DNA of 64,000 nucleotides from CAXXOK01 sp963675925 (GTDB lineage: Bacteria; Bacillota; Clostridia; Christensenellales; Aristaeellaceae). The stretch's first letter is position 1. Every line of letters starts with the position of its first letter. This document shows, piece after piece, positions 1 through 9,236 of this stretch. A program made the translations under genes and the position numbers. A model generated the notes under the pieces. The model did not search any database. It was not told the origin of the DNA and saw nothing but the letters and a program-made list of their open reading frames with translations. The stretch is taken from NCBI GenBank assembly GCA_963675925.2, contig CAXXIB010000004.1, positions 248,001 through 312,000 on the forward strand, given 5' to 3'.

Positions 1-2
1 AC

Positions 3-398
3 CCGCAAGCTGCGCTGTTTGGGCAGAGCGTACGCGAAATGCGCACGATACTGGACTATACCGGTGCCGGGGCGGACAATATCATCTATGGCGCGGGCGA
101 CCTGTACGTGACCGTGTTTGGCGGCCGCACGCGCAAACTCGGCACCCTGCTTGGGCGCGGAATGCCGTTTCCCAAGGCGATAGAGGAATTACAAGGCATT
201 ACGCTGGAATCCGTTGTCATCGCAGGTCGCTTGATCGACGCGGTAAGCCAGGCGATTACAGACAATAAACTGTATGAAAACCAGTTTCCGCTCCTGATGC
301 ATGTAGGCAAGCTGCTGCGCGGCGAAACGGCTGGCAGCATCCCGTTTCATCGCTTTACGGCCGCTTTCGGGCCGGAGCATAGGGAATCGCCTTTATAA
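3..398 (+). CDS. gpsA: Glycerol-3-phosphate dehydrogenase-like protein, C-terminal part
   Basis: The frame is open from the left edge, so this is only the last ~131 codons. The visible part resembles the helical C-terminal substrate-binding domain of NAD(P)-dependent glycerol-3-phosphate dehydrogenase: an AGADN..YGAGDLYVT stretch corresponding to the family's GLGDL segment, then an arginine-bearing GGRTRK stretch, a GxGxxxxxAIEEL helix, and a final helix ending in a leucine/arginine-rich segment. The enzyme makes sn-glycerol-3-phosphate for phospholipids in the cytosol. The Rossmann domain lies outside the window, so a paralogous dehydrogenase cannot be excluded. It is followed by ~150 bases before the pyr promoter and appears to be a separate transcription unit. 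Confidence 0.7.
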   Translation, partial: PQAALFGQSVREMRTILDYTGAGADNIIYGAGDLYVTVFGGRTRKLGTLLGRGMPFPKAIEELQGITLESVVIAGRLIDAVSQAITDNKLYENQFPLLMHVGKLLRGETAGSIPFHRFTAAFGPEHRESPL

Positions 399-440
399 AT
401 TTATCCACTGATATTGCATAATTATTCGATTGCAAAATTG

Positions 441-526
441 GTGTAAAATCTATCAGAACCCCCATCCGTAGTGGTCCAGGCGCATATTTGCGTGTATAAA
501 CCCCGATTTGTTGTGCAATTTTACAC
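441..526. repeat. 9-bp inverted repeat upstream of the pyr promoter
   Basis: GTGTAAAAT at 441-449 is matched by its exact reverse complement ATTTTACAC at 518-526, about 68 bases apart. The right arm ends ~20 bases before the pyr -35 box. It could be a pair of half sites for a regulator or a weak hairpin downstream of the gpsA-like gene; there is no T-run to call it a terminator. The rest of 399-547 holds nothing else recognisable. Confidence 0.35.
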
Positions 527-547
527 AGCCTAAATACAAAATAAACG

Positions 548-576
548 TTGACAAGCGTGCAAGTCTTGTGTATAAT
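548..576 (+). promoter_or_regulatory. Consensus sigma-A promoter of the pyr operon
   Basis: TTGACA at 548-553 and TATAAT at 571-576 are both perfect hexamers with a 17-bp spacer. The expected start is near 583, leaving a leader of only ~45 nt before the pyrC TTG codon. That is too short for a PyrR-type terminator/antiterminator leader and none is visible, so regulation, if any, is likely at initiation. Confidence 0.85.
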
Positions 577-626
577 TCACAGTTGAACATACCACCAAGA
601 ATTGCAGCCGGAAAGGAGATCGGACA

Positions 627-1904
627 TTGAACGCAGTGCTCAAGGGAGCGGCTTTGTACCGAAATAAAGCGCTCCGGCAATGTGACCTGATGATCCGGCA
701 GGGCGCGCTGTTTCCTCTTCTTTCACCGACTGATGAAAGCGGAGCATCCGTTCTTTCCCTTTCAGGAAAAGTAATCATTCCCGGTTTCGCAGATGTACAC
801 GTTCATTTGCGGGAACCGGGTTTTTCTTATAAAGAGACGATCGCAAGCGGCACCCGCGCGGCAGCGCGCGGCGGGTATACCGATGTGTGCCCCATGCCCA
901 ACCTGAACCCCGCGCCAGACAGCACCGCCACCCTTGCCAAAGAACTTGCCATCATCCACCGGGATGCCTGCGTAAACGTTCTCCCCTACGCCTGCATTAC
1001 CAAAGGGCAGCAGGGCAGCGAGCTGGTTGATTTTAAAGCACTTGCGCCGCAGGTCGCCGGTTTTTCCGACGACGGCAGGGGCGTGCAAACCGAAGCCACC
1101 ATGCGCGCTGCCATGGAGCAGGCCAAACAATATGGCAGCCTGATCGCCGCCCACTGCGAGGACGATAGCTTGCTACATGGCGGCTACATCCACGATGGCG
1201 CATATGCCAAGCAGCACGGTCACCGGGGTATTGCCTCGGAAAGCGAATGGCGGCAGCTTGCCCGCGACCTGCAACTTGCCAAAGAAACCGGCTGTAAATA
1301 CCACGTCTGCCACATATCCACAAAAGAAAGCGTCGCCCTCATCCGCAAGGCCAAGGCAGAGGGTGTGGATGTCAGCTGCGAAACCGCGCCCCACTACCTG
1401 TGCCTGACCGAAGACGATTTGCAGGAAGACGGACGCTTTAAAATGAACCCGCCCATCCGCTCCAAGGCTGACCGGGACGCGCTGATTGAAGGCCTGCTCG
1501 ATGGCACGATCGACATGATCGCCACCGACCATGCTCCCCACAATGCGGAGGAAAAATCTCGCGGCCTGCAAGGCAGTTTAATGGGCGTAGTGGGGCTGGA
1601 ATTTGCGTTTGCGGTGCTCAACACTCACCTGGTTAAACCCGGTATACTACCGCTGGAAAGGCTTTTGACACTGATGATTGATAATCCAAGACAGCGCTTC
1701 GGGCTGCCGGAGCGAACGCTTTCAGAGGGCATGCCCGCGACCTTTGCGGTGCTCGACCCAGACAGGGAATGGACGATAGACCCACAGCACTTCCTGTCCA
1801 AAGGGAAAGCAACGCCGTTTGCCGGCATGGCTGTACAGGGCGACTGCATACTGACAATGAACGGAGGTGAGACCGTATGGAAAAGCACGAACGTAAGCTG
1901 GTAA
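627..1904 (+). CDS. pyrC: Dihydroorotase
   Basis: Catalyses reversible ring closure of N-carbamoyl-L-aspartate to dihydroorotate, the third step of UMP synthesis. The 425-residue product has the amidohydrolase metal motif H58-x-H60-x-R62 inside PGFADVHVHLREPG and the late IATDHAPH motif with the catalytic Asp near residue 301, as in Zn-dependent class I (Bacillus-type) dihydroorotases. The start is TTG at 627, fixed by an AAAGGAGAT ribosome site eight bases upstream. It is the first gene of the pyr operon, and its 3' end overlaps carA by 28 bases, suggesting coupled translation. Confidence 0.95.
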   Translation: MNAVLKGAALYRNKALRQCDLMIRQGALFPLLSPTDESGASVLSLSGKVIIPGFADVHVHLREPGFSYKETIASGTRAAARGGYTDVCPMPNLNPAPDSTATLAKELAIIHRDACVNVLPYACITKGQQGSELVDFKALAPQVAGFSDDGRGVQTEATMRAAMEQAKQYGSLIAAHCEDDSLLHGGYIHDGAYAKQHGHRGIASESEWRQLARDLQLAKETGCKYHVCHISTKESVALIRKAKAEGVDVSCETAPHYLCLTEDDLQEDGRFKMNPPIRSKADRDALIEGLLDGTIDMIATDHAPHNAEEKSRGLQGSLMGVVGLEFAFAVLNTHLVKPGILPLERLLTLMIDNPRQRFGLPERTLSEGMPATFAVLDPDREWTIDPQHFLSKGKATPFAGMAVQGDCILTMNGGETVWKSTNVSW

Positions 1905-2974
1905 TGGAAAACGGCGCGGAGTTTTTGGGAACGTCTTTTGGTGCGGTCAAGGAAACGCTGTGTGAGATGGTGTTTAACACCTCCATGGTCGGCTATCAGG
2001 AAATCGTGACCGATCCTAGCTACACCGAGCAGATGGTGGTCATGACCTATCCGCTAATCGGCAACTACGGCATCTGCGACGATGACCACGAAACGAAAAC
2101 CCCCACCATGGGCGCGATGGTTGTACGCGAGTACAACGACTTGCCCTCCAACTTCCGTGCGACCGGAACCTTAAGCCAGCTGCTGGAAGCCTACGACATT
2201 CCCGGCATTCAGGGCGTAGACACACGTAAAATCGCCCGCATGATTCGCAGCGAAGGCAGCCAGCGCGCCATCATTTGTGCGCCGGAGCTAAGCACCGAGG
2301 ACGCGCTGGCGAAAATCCGCGCCTATCAGCTGCCGCACGATACCGTCTCCCGCGTGTCTCAGCCCACGGCATGGCGCTCGGAAGCCGACAACGCCAAGTA
2401 CACCGTGGTGTGCGTGGACTGCGGCATTAAGCACAACATCATCCGCGAGCTGAATAAGCGCGGCTGCACCACCATCACGGTGCCCTACAATATCACGGCA
2501 GACGAAATTCTACAGTATCAGCCCGATGGGCTGTTCCTCTCCAACGGCCCTGGCGACCCGGAGGATGTACCGTCCGTGATTGAGGCCATCAAAACACTCA
2601 AGGGCAAACTACCGATCTTCGGCATCTGCCTGGGGCACCAAATGCTGTCGCTGGCTTACGGCGCGAAAACCTACAAAATGAAGTTTGGCCACCGCGGCGG
2701 CAACCACCCGGTCAAAGACCTGCGCACGGGCAAAATTGCCGTGACCAGTCAAAACCACAGCTACGCCGTAGCGCTGGACAGCTTAGAGCAAACCAAGCTC
2801 ACCCTCACCCACCTGAACCTGCTGGATAACACCGCCGAGGGTGTGGAGTGCAAAGAAGACAAGGTCTTCTCCGTGCAGTATCACCCGGAAAGCGCACCCG
2901 GCCCGCAGGACTCGGCCCACTTGTTTACCCAGTTTATTGACATGATGGCAAAGGAGCGTGAGCAGCATGCCTAA
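1877..2974 (+). CDS. carA: Carbamoyl-phosphate synthase, small (glutaminase) subunit
   Basis: Provides ammonia from glutamine to CarB for carbamoyl phosphate, the precursor for pyrimidines and arginine. The 365-residue protein has an N-terminal CPSase small-chain domain and a C-terminal class I glutamine amidotransferase with the nucleophile elbow FGICLGHQ and the catalytic His in QYHPES; the LSNGPGDP oxyanion-type motif is also present. GGAGGTGA six bases before the ATG supports the start even though it lies inside pyrC. Length is usual for the family. Confidence 0.96.
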   Translation: MEKHERKLVMENGAEFLGTSFGAVKETLCEMVFNTSMVGYQEIVTDPSYTEQMVVMTYPLIGNYGICDDDHETKTPTMGAMVVREYNDLPSNFRATGTLSQLLEAYDIPGIQGVDTRKIARMIRSEGSQRAIICAPELSTEDALAKIRAYQLPHDTVSRVSQPTAWRSEADNAKYTVVCVDCGIKHNIIRELNKRGCTTITVPYNITADEILQYQPDGLFLSNGPGDPEDVPSVIEAIKTLKGKLPIFGICLGHQMLSLAYGAKTYKMKFGHRGGNHPVKDLRTGKIAVTSQNHSYAVALDSLEQTKLTLTHLNLLDNTAEGVECKEDKVFSVQYHPESAPGPQDSAHLFTQFIDMMAKEREQHA

Positions 2975-5900
2975 GCGGACAGACATCAAGCGCGTGCTGG
3001 TGATTGGATCCGGCCCGATTGTCATCGGCCAGGCTGCGGAATTTGACTACGCGGGCACACAGGCCTGCCTGGCCCTGCGCGAGGAAGGGTACGAGGTCAT
3101 CCTCGTCAACTCCAACCCCGCCACCATCATGACCGATGTCAACATCGCTGACAAGGTCTATATGGAACCGCTGACGCTGGAATACCTGGCGAAAATTCTG
3201 CGCTTTGAGCGGCCGGATGCCATTTTGCCCGGTCTGGGCGGTCAAACCGGCCTGAACCTCGCCATGCGCCTGCATACCAAAGGCGTTTTGGAAGAGTGCC
3301 AGGTGGAAATTCTGGGTACGAGCTTTGATAGCATCAACAAAGCCGAGGACCGCGACGAGTTCAAAAAACTTTGCCAGTCGCTGTGCGAGCCGGTACTCCC
3401 CTCCATTATCGCAACGACCATTGAAGAGGGAAAACAAGCCGCTGCGGAGATCGGCTATCCAGTCATTCTGCGCCCTGCGTTCACGCTGGGCGGCACGGGC
3501 GGCGGCTTTGCCGATGACGAAGACGAGCTTGTCCCTCTGATGAAAAACGCCCTGAAGCTCTCGCCCGTCAATCAGGTACTGGTGGAAAAGAGCATTAAGG
3601 GATATAAAGAAATCGAATACGAAGTGATGCGCGATGCAAACGATACCGCCATCACCGTCTGTAATATGGAAAATCTGGACCCGGTCGGCGTCCACACGGG
3701 CGATTCCATTGTCGTCTGCCCCAGCCAGACCTTAACCAACAAAGAATACCAAATGCTGCGCGACAGCGCACTGAAAATCATCCGCGCGCTGAAAATAGAA
3801 GGCGGCTGCAACGTGCAGTTTGCCCTAGACCCCGTAAGCTTCCAGTATTACCTCATCGAGGTGAACCCACGCGTGAGCCGCTCCTCGGCCCTTGCCAGCA
3901 AGGCCAGCGGCTACCCCATCGCTCGCGTATCAGCCAAAATCGCCGTGGGTCTGCATCTGGATGAAATTCAGCTTGCTAACACCCCCGCAAGCTTTGAACC
4001 GGCGCTGGACTTTGTGGTCTCGAAAATTGCCCGCTTTCCCTTTGACAAGCTGGAGGGTTCCTCCAACACCCTGTCCACGCAGATGAAGGCAACGGGCGAA
4101 GTCATGGCCATCGGCCGCACCATGGAAGAAAGCCTGCTCAAAGCCGTGCGCTCGCTGGAAATCGGTGTCAGCCACCTGCACATGCCCAAATTCTCCGGCA
4201 TGGATACAGAAGAATTAATCAGCTACATCCGCACCGCGACCGACGACAGGATATTTGCCATCGCGCAGCTCATCCGCATCGGTGCAACGCTGTCTCGTAT
4301 CCACGACGAAACGATGATCGACATGTTCTTCTTAGAGAAAATCAAAAACATCGTCTACTTTGAAGCCAAGCTCATCAACGGCAAGGACGACCCGGATGTA
4401 CTGCGCGCTGCCAAGCACCTTGGGATATCCGACAAGTACATCGCCCAGATGTGGGGGCAGACGGAAAAGGACATTTTCCGCTTCCGCAAGCGCGAAAACC
4501 TGTTGCCGGTCTATAAAATGATCGACACCTGCGCCAGCGAGTTTGATAGCTATGTACCTTACTTCTACTCCACCTACGAGGAAGAAAACGAATCCATCGT
4601 CTCCGATAAAAAGAAGATTGTGGTGCTGGGGTCCGGCCCCATCCGCATCGGTCAGGGTGTGGAATTTGATTACTCCACCGTCCATGCCATCTGGACCATT
4701 CAGCAGGCAGGGTACGAGGCGATTATCATTAATAACAACCCCGAAACCGTGTCCACCGACTACACCACCAGCGACAAGCTCTACTTTGAGCCGCTGACCG
4801 TGGAAGACGTGATGAACATATTAACGCTGGAAGACCCCGAAGGCGTTGTGGTTAGCCTGGGCGGGCAGACTGCCATCAACCTGGCCGAGCGCTTACACGC
4901 CATGGGCGTGAAGATCATCGGCACGGATGTGGATGCCATCAAACGCGCAGAAAATCGCGATTCCTTTGAAAAAGTCATGCAGGAGCTGGGTATCCCCCAG
5001 CCCCAGGGCGAAGCGGTGACCAATATCGAAGCCGGCGTAGACGCCGCCAACCGCATCGGTTACCCGGTGCTGGTGCGCCCCAGCTACGTACTGGGCGGAC
5101 GCGCAATGCAGATTGTAAACGACGAGCAAACCCTGCGCCACTACCTGCGCACTGCCGTGCTGCTGGATGAAGACCAGCCCGTGCTGGTAGATAAATACAT
5201 TATCGGTAAGGAACTGGAAACCGACGCCGTGTGCGACGGCGAGCAGGTGTACATCCCCGGCATTATGGAGCATGTTGAGCGCACAGGCATTCACTCGGGC
5301 GACTCCATCAGCGTATATCCCACCTTCACCATGTCCGAGCGCGTCAAGCAGATTATTATCGACTACACCGTGCGCCTGGGCCTTGGCATCGGCATCGTAG
5401 GCCTGTATAACATCCAGTTCATTGTGGACGATCAAGAAAACGTCTATGTGATCGAGGTCAACCCGCGTTCCAGTCGTACTGTGCCGTTTATTTCTAAATC
5501 TACGGGCGTGCCGCTGGCCGACATCGGCACCAGGGTCATCCTGGGCATCAGCCTGCACAACCAGGGCATCAGCGATGTTATCGCCCCGGAGAAAAAGCGC
5601 TGGTATGTGAAAGCCCCGGCATTCAGCTTCTCTAAAATCCGCGGAATGGACGCGTACCTAAGCCCTGAAATGAAGTCCACCGGCGAGGCCATCGGCTACG
5701 ACGATACCTTAAACCGTGCGCTATTCAAAGCCATGCAGTCCTCCGGGATGAACGTGTCCAACTACGGCACCATTTTTGTCACGGTCGCAAGCGAAGACAA
5801 GCAGGAGGCTCTGCCGCTGATCAAGCGCTTTTACGACCTGGGTTTCAACATTGAAGCCACCAAGGGCACGGCGGACTTCCTCAAAGAAAACGGCATCCGC

Positions 5901-6149
5901 ACCCGTACCCGCAAGAAGCTTTCGGAAGGCAGTGATGAAATTCTCACCCTGCTGCGCCAGGGCTATGTCAACTACGTCATCAACACCCGCGGCATGACAA
6001 TCGGCGACAGGGATTCCGACGGCGCGCGCATCCGCCGCTGCGCTGTAGAAAACAACGTAACGATCTTTACCTCGCTGGATACGGTGGCGGTGTTGCTCAA
6101 CGTACTGGAAGAGATTACCCTGACGATTTCGACAATCGACGCAGACTAA
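2967..6149 (+). CDS. carB: Carbamoyl-phosphate synthase, large subunit
   Basis: Makes carbamoyl phosphate from bicarbonate, two ATP and ammonia channelled from CarA. The 1,060-residue chain has two tandem synthetase halves: GSGPIVIGQAAEFDYAG opens the first and GSGPIRIGQGVEFDYS the second, each followed by an ATP-grasp domain (VLVEKSIKGYKEIEYE; LVDKYIIGKELETDA). An MGS-like allosteric domain closes the C terminus. An upstream in-frame GTG at 2958 exists, but AAGGAG at 2951-2956 is correctly spaced only for the ATG at 2967, which overlaps the carA stop by 8 bases. Confidence 0.96.
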   Translation: MPKRTDIKRVLVIGSGPIVIGQAAEFDYAGTQACLALREEGYEVILVNSNPATIMTDVNIADKVYMEPLTLEYLAKILRFERPDAILPGLGGQTGLNLAMRLHTKGVLEECQVEILGTSFDSINKAEDRDEFKKLCQSLCEPVLPSIIATTIEEGKQAAAEIGYPVILRPAFTLGGTGGGFADDEDELVPLMKNALKLSPVNQVLVEKSIKGYKEIEYEVMRDANDTAITVCNMENLDPVGVHTGDSIVVCPSQTLTNKEYQMLRDSALKIIRALKIEGGCNVQFALDPVSFQYYLIEVNPRVSRSSALASKASGYPIARVSAKIAVGLHLDEIQLANTPASFEPALDFVVSKIARFPFDKLEGSSNTLSTQMKATGEVMAIGRTMEESLLKAVRSLEIGVSHLHMPKFSGMDTEELISYIRTATDDRIFAIAQLIRIGATLSRIHDETMIDMFFLEKIKNIVYFEAKLINGKDDPDVLRAAKHLGISDKYIAQMWGQTEKDIFRFRKRENLLPVYKMIDTCASEFDSYVPYFYSTYEEENESIVSDKKKIVVLGSGPIRIGQGVEFDYSTVHAIWTIQQAGYEAIIINNNPETVSTDYTTSDKLYFEPLTVEDVMNILTLEDPEGVVVSLGGQTAINLAERLHAMGVKIIGTDVDAIKRAENRDSFEKVMQELGIPQPQGEAVTNIEAGVDAANRIGYPVLVRPSYVLGGRAMQIVNDEQTLRHYLRTAVLLDEDQPVLVDKYIIGKELETDAVCDGEQVYIPGIMEHVERTGIHSGDSISVYPTFTMSERVKQIIIDYTVRLGLGIGIVGLYNIQFIVDDQENVYVIEVNPRSSRTVPFISKSTGVPLADIGTRVILGISLHNQGISDVIAPEKKRWYVKAPAFSFSKIRGMDAYLSPEMKSTGEAIGYDDTLNRALFKAMQSSGMNVSNYGTIFVTVASEDKQEALPLIKRFYDLGFNIEATKGTADFLKENGIRTRTRKKLSEGSDEILTLLRQGYVNYVINTRGMTIGDRDSDGARIRRCAVENNVTIFTSLDTVAVLLNVLEEITLTISTIDAD

Positions 6150-6164
6150 GGAAGGAAGCGGCGC

Positions 6165-6890
6165 ATGGCCTACACGATTACCGAGAATGTGAATATCGCC
6201 AAAAACACCTGGCGCATGGCGATACGCGGCGATATGACCCGCATCACGCGCCCCGGGCAGTTTGTGCAGCTGCAGGTGCCGGGGTTTTACCTGCGCCGCC
6301 CGATCTCCGTGTGCGATTTTGATGAAAATACCCTGACCCTGATTTACAAGGTCATCGGCCACGGCACAGAAGCTATGACGCAGATGCAACCCGGCGACCA
6401 GGCCGATCTGCTGACGGGCCTTGGCAACGGCTACACGGTCAAACAATGTAAACCGCTGCTCATTGGCGGGGGCTGCGGCATTCCGCCGCTGTACAAGCTG
6501 TGTAAAGTGCTGACGGAGCAAGGCATGCAGCCACAGGTGGTGCTGGGCTTTAACGCTAAAGACGAGGTCTTTTTAGAGGATGCCTTCAAAGCGCTTGGCG
6601 CGGCTGTAACCCTGACCACGGTGGACGGCAGTTGCGGCGAGCAGGGCTATGCCACGCAGGCGACGGATCCGCTGGACTTTGACTATGTGTACACCTGCGG
6701 GCCGGACGCTATGCTCAAGTCCGTATTCAAACTTTGCCAGACACGCGGCATCTCCGGCCAGTTCAGCCTGGAGGAGCGCATGGCCTGCGGCTTTGGCGCG
6801 TGCATGGGCTGCACCATTCATACAGTATCCGGCGCAAAGCGCGTCTGCGCGGACGGGCCGATTTTTGACAAGGAGGAACTCCCATGGTAA
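6165..6890 (+). CDS. pyrK: Dihydroorotate dehydrogenase B, electron-transfer subunit
   Basis: Flavin/iron-sulfur subunit that passes electrons from PyrD-bound dihydroorotate to NAD+. The 241-residue product shows the ferredoxin-reductase FAD-binding segment (YLRRPISV), an NAD-binding GGGCGIPPLY loop, and four cysteines of a [2Fe-2S] site, C208, C213, C216 and C228 (CGFGACMGC plus a later C). It lies 15 bases after carB and overlaps pyrD by 7. Its presence marks the neighbouring PyrD as the NAD-dependent class 1B heterotetramer of Gram-positive bacteria. Confidence 0.94.
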   Translation: MAYTITENVNIAKNTWRMAIRGDMTRITRPGQFVQLQVPGFYLRRPISVCDFDENTLTLIYKVIGHGTEAMTQMQPGDQADLLTGLGNGYTVKQCKPLLIGGGCGIPPLYKLCKVLTEQGMQPQVVLGFNAKDEVFLEDAFKALGAAVTLTTVDGSCGEQGYATQATDPLDFDYVYTCGPDAMLKSVFKLCQTRGISGQFSLEERMACGFGACMGCTIHTVSGAKRVCADGPIFDKEELPW

Positions 6891-7798
6891 ATACAAGTGT
6901 GGTTCTCTCCGGCATCCGGCTCGATAATCCTGTCATCCCCGCTAGCGGCACCTTTGGTTACGGGAAAGAGTTTAAGGACTATTACGACATCAACATTCTG
7001 GGGACATTTTCCTTTAAAGGAACAACCCTCGCCCCGCGTTTTGGCAACCCCACCCCGCGCATTGCAGAATGCACAAGCGGTATGCTCAACGCCATCGGGC
7101 TGCAAAACCCCGGCGTGGAACACGTGATCGCCCACGAATTGCCGCTTTTACAATCGTTCTTCCATAAGCCCGTGATGAGTAACGTCTCGGGCTTTTCATT
7201 GGACGAATATGCCAAAACCGCCGCAATGCTGGATACACAGGAACAGATCGGCTGGCACGAGATCAACGTATCCTGCCCCAATGTGCACGGTGGCGGCATG
7301 GCATTTGGCACAAGCTGCGAAAACGCCGCCGCGGTGGTTAAGGCCGTCAAAGCCGTGTGTCAAAAGCCGGTGTATATCAAACTGAGTCCCAACGTCACGG
7401 ATATAGTCTCCATCGCCAAGGCCTGTCAGGATGCCGGTGCGGATGGCCTGACGCTGATCAACACCCTGCTGGGTATGCGGATCAGCCTGAAAACCAAAAA
7501 ACCCATCCTCGCCAACACCATGGGCGGGTTTTCCGGCCCGGCAATCTTCCCCGTAGCGCTGCGCATGGTCTACCAGGTCGCAAAAGCCGTCAGCATCCCG
7601 GTCATCGGTATGGGCGGCGTGCAAAGCGCCGAGGACGTGATTGAGATGATGCTTGCCGGCGCGACTGCCGTACAGGTCGGGGCCGCGAACCTGATCAACC
7701 CCTACGCCAGCAAGCAGATCATCGAGGCGCTGCCGGTGACCATGGAGACCTACGGTATCACGGATTTACAGAGCATTATAGGAGGTTCCTTTTCATGA
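6884..7798 (+). CDS. pyrD: Dihydroorotate dehydrogenase B, catalytic subunit
   Basis: FMN enzyme oxidising dihydroorotate to orotate in the cytosol with PyrK. The 304-residue TIM barrel has the class 1 catalytic cysteine in NVSCPNV, substrate-binding asparagines around it, the IKLSPNVTD strand, and the phosphate-binding GMGGVQSAED and QVGAAN loops. GGAGG precedes the ATG at 6884, and the start is typical of the family (an immediate substrate-domain strand, no membrane helix). Confidence 0.95.
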   Translation: MVNTSVVLSGIRLDNPVIPASGTFGYGKEFKDYYDINILGTFSFKGTTLAPRFGNPTPRIAECTSGMLNAIGLQNPGVEHVIAHELPLLQSFFHKPVMSNVSGFSLDEYAKTAAMLDTQEQIGWHEINVSCPNVHGGGMAFGTSCENAAAVVKAVKAVCQKPVYIKLSPNVTDIVSIAKACQDAGADGLTLINTLLGMRISLKTKKPILANTMGGFSGPAIFPVALRMVYQVAKAVSIPVIGMGGVQSAEDVIEMMLAGATAVQVGAANLINPYASKQIIEALPVTMETYGITDLQSIIGGSFS

Positions 7799-8499
7799 GC
7801 AAACAAGGCGACGTTATCATCGCGCTGGACTTTCCCTCGGCCAAAGAGGTTTATGCGTTTCTGGATAAATTTCAGGACGAAAAACCCTTTGTAAAAATCG
7901 GCATGGAGCTTTACTACGCCGAAGGTCCGGACATCGTTCGCGCCATTAAAGCGCGCGGACATAAGATTTTTCTGGATCTGAAGCTGCACGATATTCCCAA
8001 CACCGTGCTGCGCGCTATGCGCGTGCTATCGCAGCTTGGGGTGGATATGACCAACCTGCACGCCGCAGGCACCATCCCCATGATGCAGGCAGCACTGGAA
8101 GGCCTGACCCGGCCCGATGGTACTCGCCCCCTGCTTATCGCCGTAACGCAGCTGACCTCGACCTCCGAAAAGCAGCTGAAAAACGAACTGCTGATCTCAG
8201 AGACTATGCCCGGCACAGTCATCCACTACGCCCAAAACGCAAAAACTGCGGGGCTGGATGGCATTGTCTGCTCGCCGCTGGAAGCCGCGCAGGTCAAAGC
8301 CGCCTGCGGTGACGACTTCCAGACCGTGACTCCCGGCATCCGCTTTGCTGGCAGCACGGCCGATGATCAGCAGCGCATCACAACCCCGGAAAAGGCAAAA
8401 TCCGGCGGCAGCGACTACATTGTGGTCGGCCGTCCCATCACACAAGCCGACGATCCCGTGGCGGCCTACCGCCGCTGCGTCCATGATTTTCTAGCATAA
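7795..8499 (+). CDS. pyrF: Orotidine 5'-phosphate decarboxylase
   Basis: Converts OMP to UMP, the last step of the pathway. The 234-residue barrel carries the signature LDLKLHDIPNT with the catalytic Lys-Asp array, an N-terminal ALDFPS strand, PGIR, and the C-terminal phosphate-gripping VVGRPIT loop. The ATG overlaps the pyrD stop in ATGA, and AGGAGG lies just upstream. Confidence 0.96.
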   Translation: MSKQGDVIIALDFPSAKEVYAFLDKFQDEKPFVKIGMELYYAEGPDIVRAIKARGHKIFLDLKLHDIPNTVLRAMRVLSQLGVDMTNLHAAGTIPMMQAALEGLTRPDGTRPLLIAVTQLTSTSEKQLKNELLISETMPGTVIHYAQNAKTAGLDGIVCSPLEAAQVKAACGDDFQTVTPGIRFAGSTADDQQRITTPEKAKSGGSDYIVVGRPITQADDPVAAYRRCVHDFLA

Positions 8500-8512
8500 G
8501 GAGAGATACACT

Positions 8513-9151
8513 ATGCAGCGTGAAATCGCCAAAGCCCTCCTGGATATCCAGGCCGTATTCCTGCGCCCCCAGCAGCCCTTCACCTGGGCCAGTGGCATCA
8601 AAAGCCCTATCTACTGCGACAATCGCCTGACTCTGTCCTACCCCGCTGTACGCACGCTGATTGAAACCGCCTTTGCCGATGTCATCAAGGCCGAGTTTCC
8701 GGCCTGCGAAGCGCTGTTTGGCACGAGCACCGCAGGCATCCCGCATGCGGCAATCACCGCCCATCTGATGAACCTGCCCATGGGGTATGTGCGCGGGAGT
8801 GAGAAAAGCCATGGCCGCAACAACCGCATTGAAGGCAAGCTAACACCCGGCCAGAAGGTGGTCGTGGTGGAAGATTTGATTTCCACCGGCGGCAGCGTGG
8901 TGGATGTTGTAGAAGCGCTGCGGGAAGCAGGCGCGCAGGTACTGGGTATCGTGAGCATCTTCACCTACGGCATGCAGCGCGGTATTGATAGGCTGGCCGC
9001 CGCAAACGTGCGCAATATCAGCCTGAGCAACCTCGATACCCTGGTGGAGGTCGCTGCTGAAAACGGCTATATCAAACCCGAACATAAACAGGCGCTGCTT
9101 GATTTCCGCGATACCCCGTCCGACGAAAGCTGGATGTCCGCGCTTTCCTGA
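8513..9151 (+). CDS. pyrE: Orotate phosphoribosyltransferase
   Basis: Joins orotate to PRPP to give OMP. The 212-residue protein has the type I PRTase signature VVVVEDLISTGGSV, the substrate loop TWASGIKSPIYCDNR at the N terminus, and the KSHGRNNRIEG flexible catalytic loop. AAGGAGAG precedes the ATG. It sits 13 bases after pyrF, in the same order as in the Bacillus pyr operon. Confidence 0.95.
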   Translation: MQREIAKALLDIQAVFLRPQQPFTWASGIKSPIYCDNRLTLSYPAVRTLIETAFADVIKAEFPACEALFGTSTAGIPHAAITAHLMNLPMGYVRGSEKSHGRNNRIEGKLTPGQKVVVVEDLISTGGSVVDVVEALREAGAQVLGIVSIFTYGMQRGIDRLAAANVRNISLSNLDTLVEVAAENGYIKPEHKQALLDFRDTPSDESWMSALS

Positions 9152-9236
9152 TGGGATGCAGACGGCTTCAAGCAAGCCCGTAATAACTATAGCGAAAAAC
9201 ATCGAACTTCTAAACGAAACGAAGCGAGGGAGATTT

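Noticed and set aside
399..547. Terminator after the gpsA-like gene
   Set aside because: Only a distant 9-bp inverted repeat without a T-run; not enough to call.
583..626. PyrR-type attenuator in the pyr leader
   Set aside because: Leader is only ~45 nt with no terminator stem and no PyrR-binding loop.
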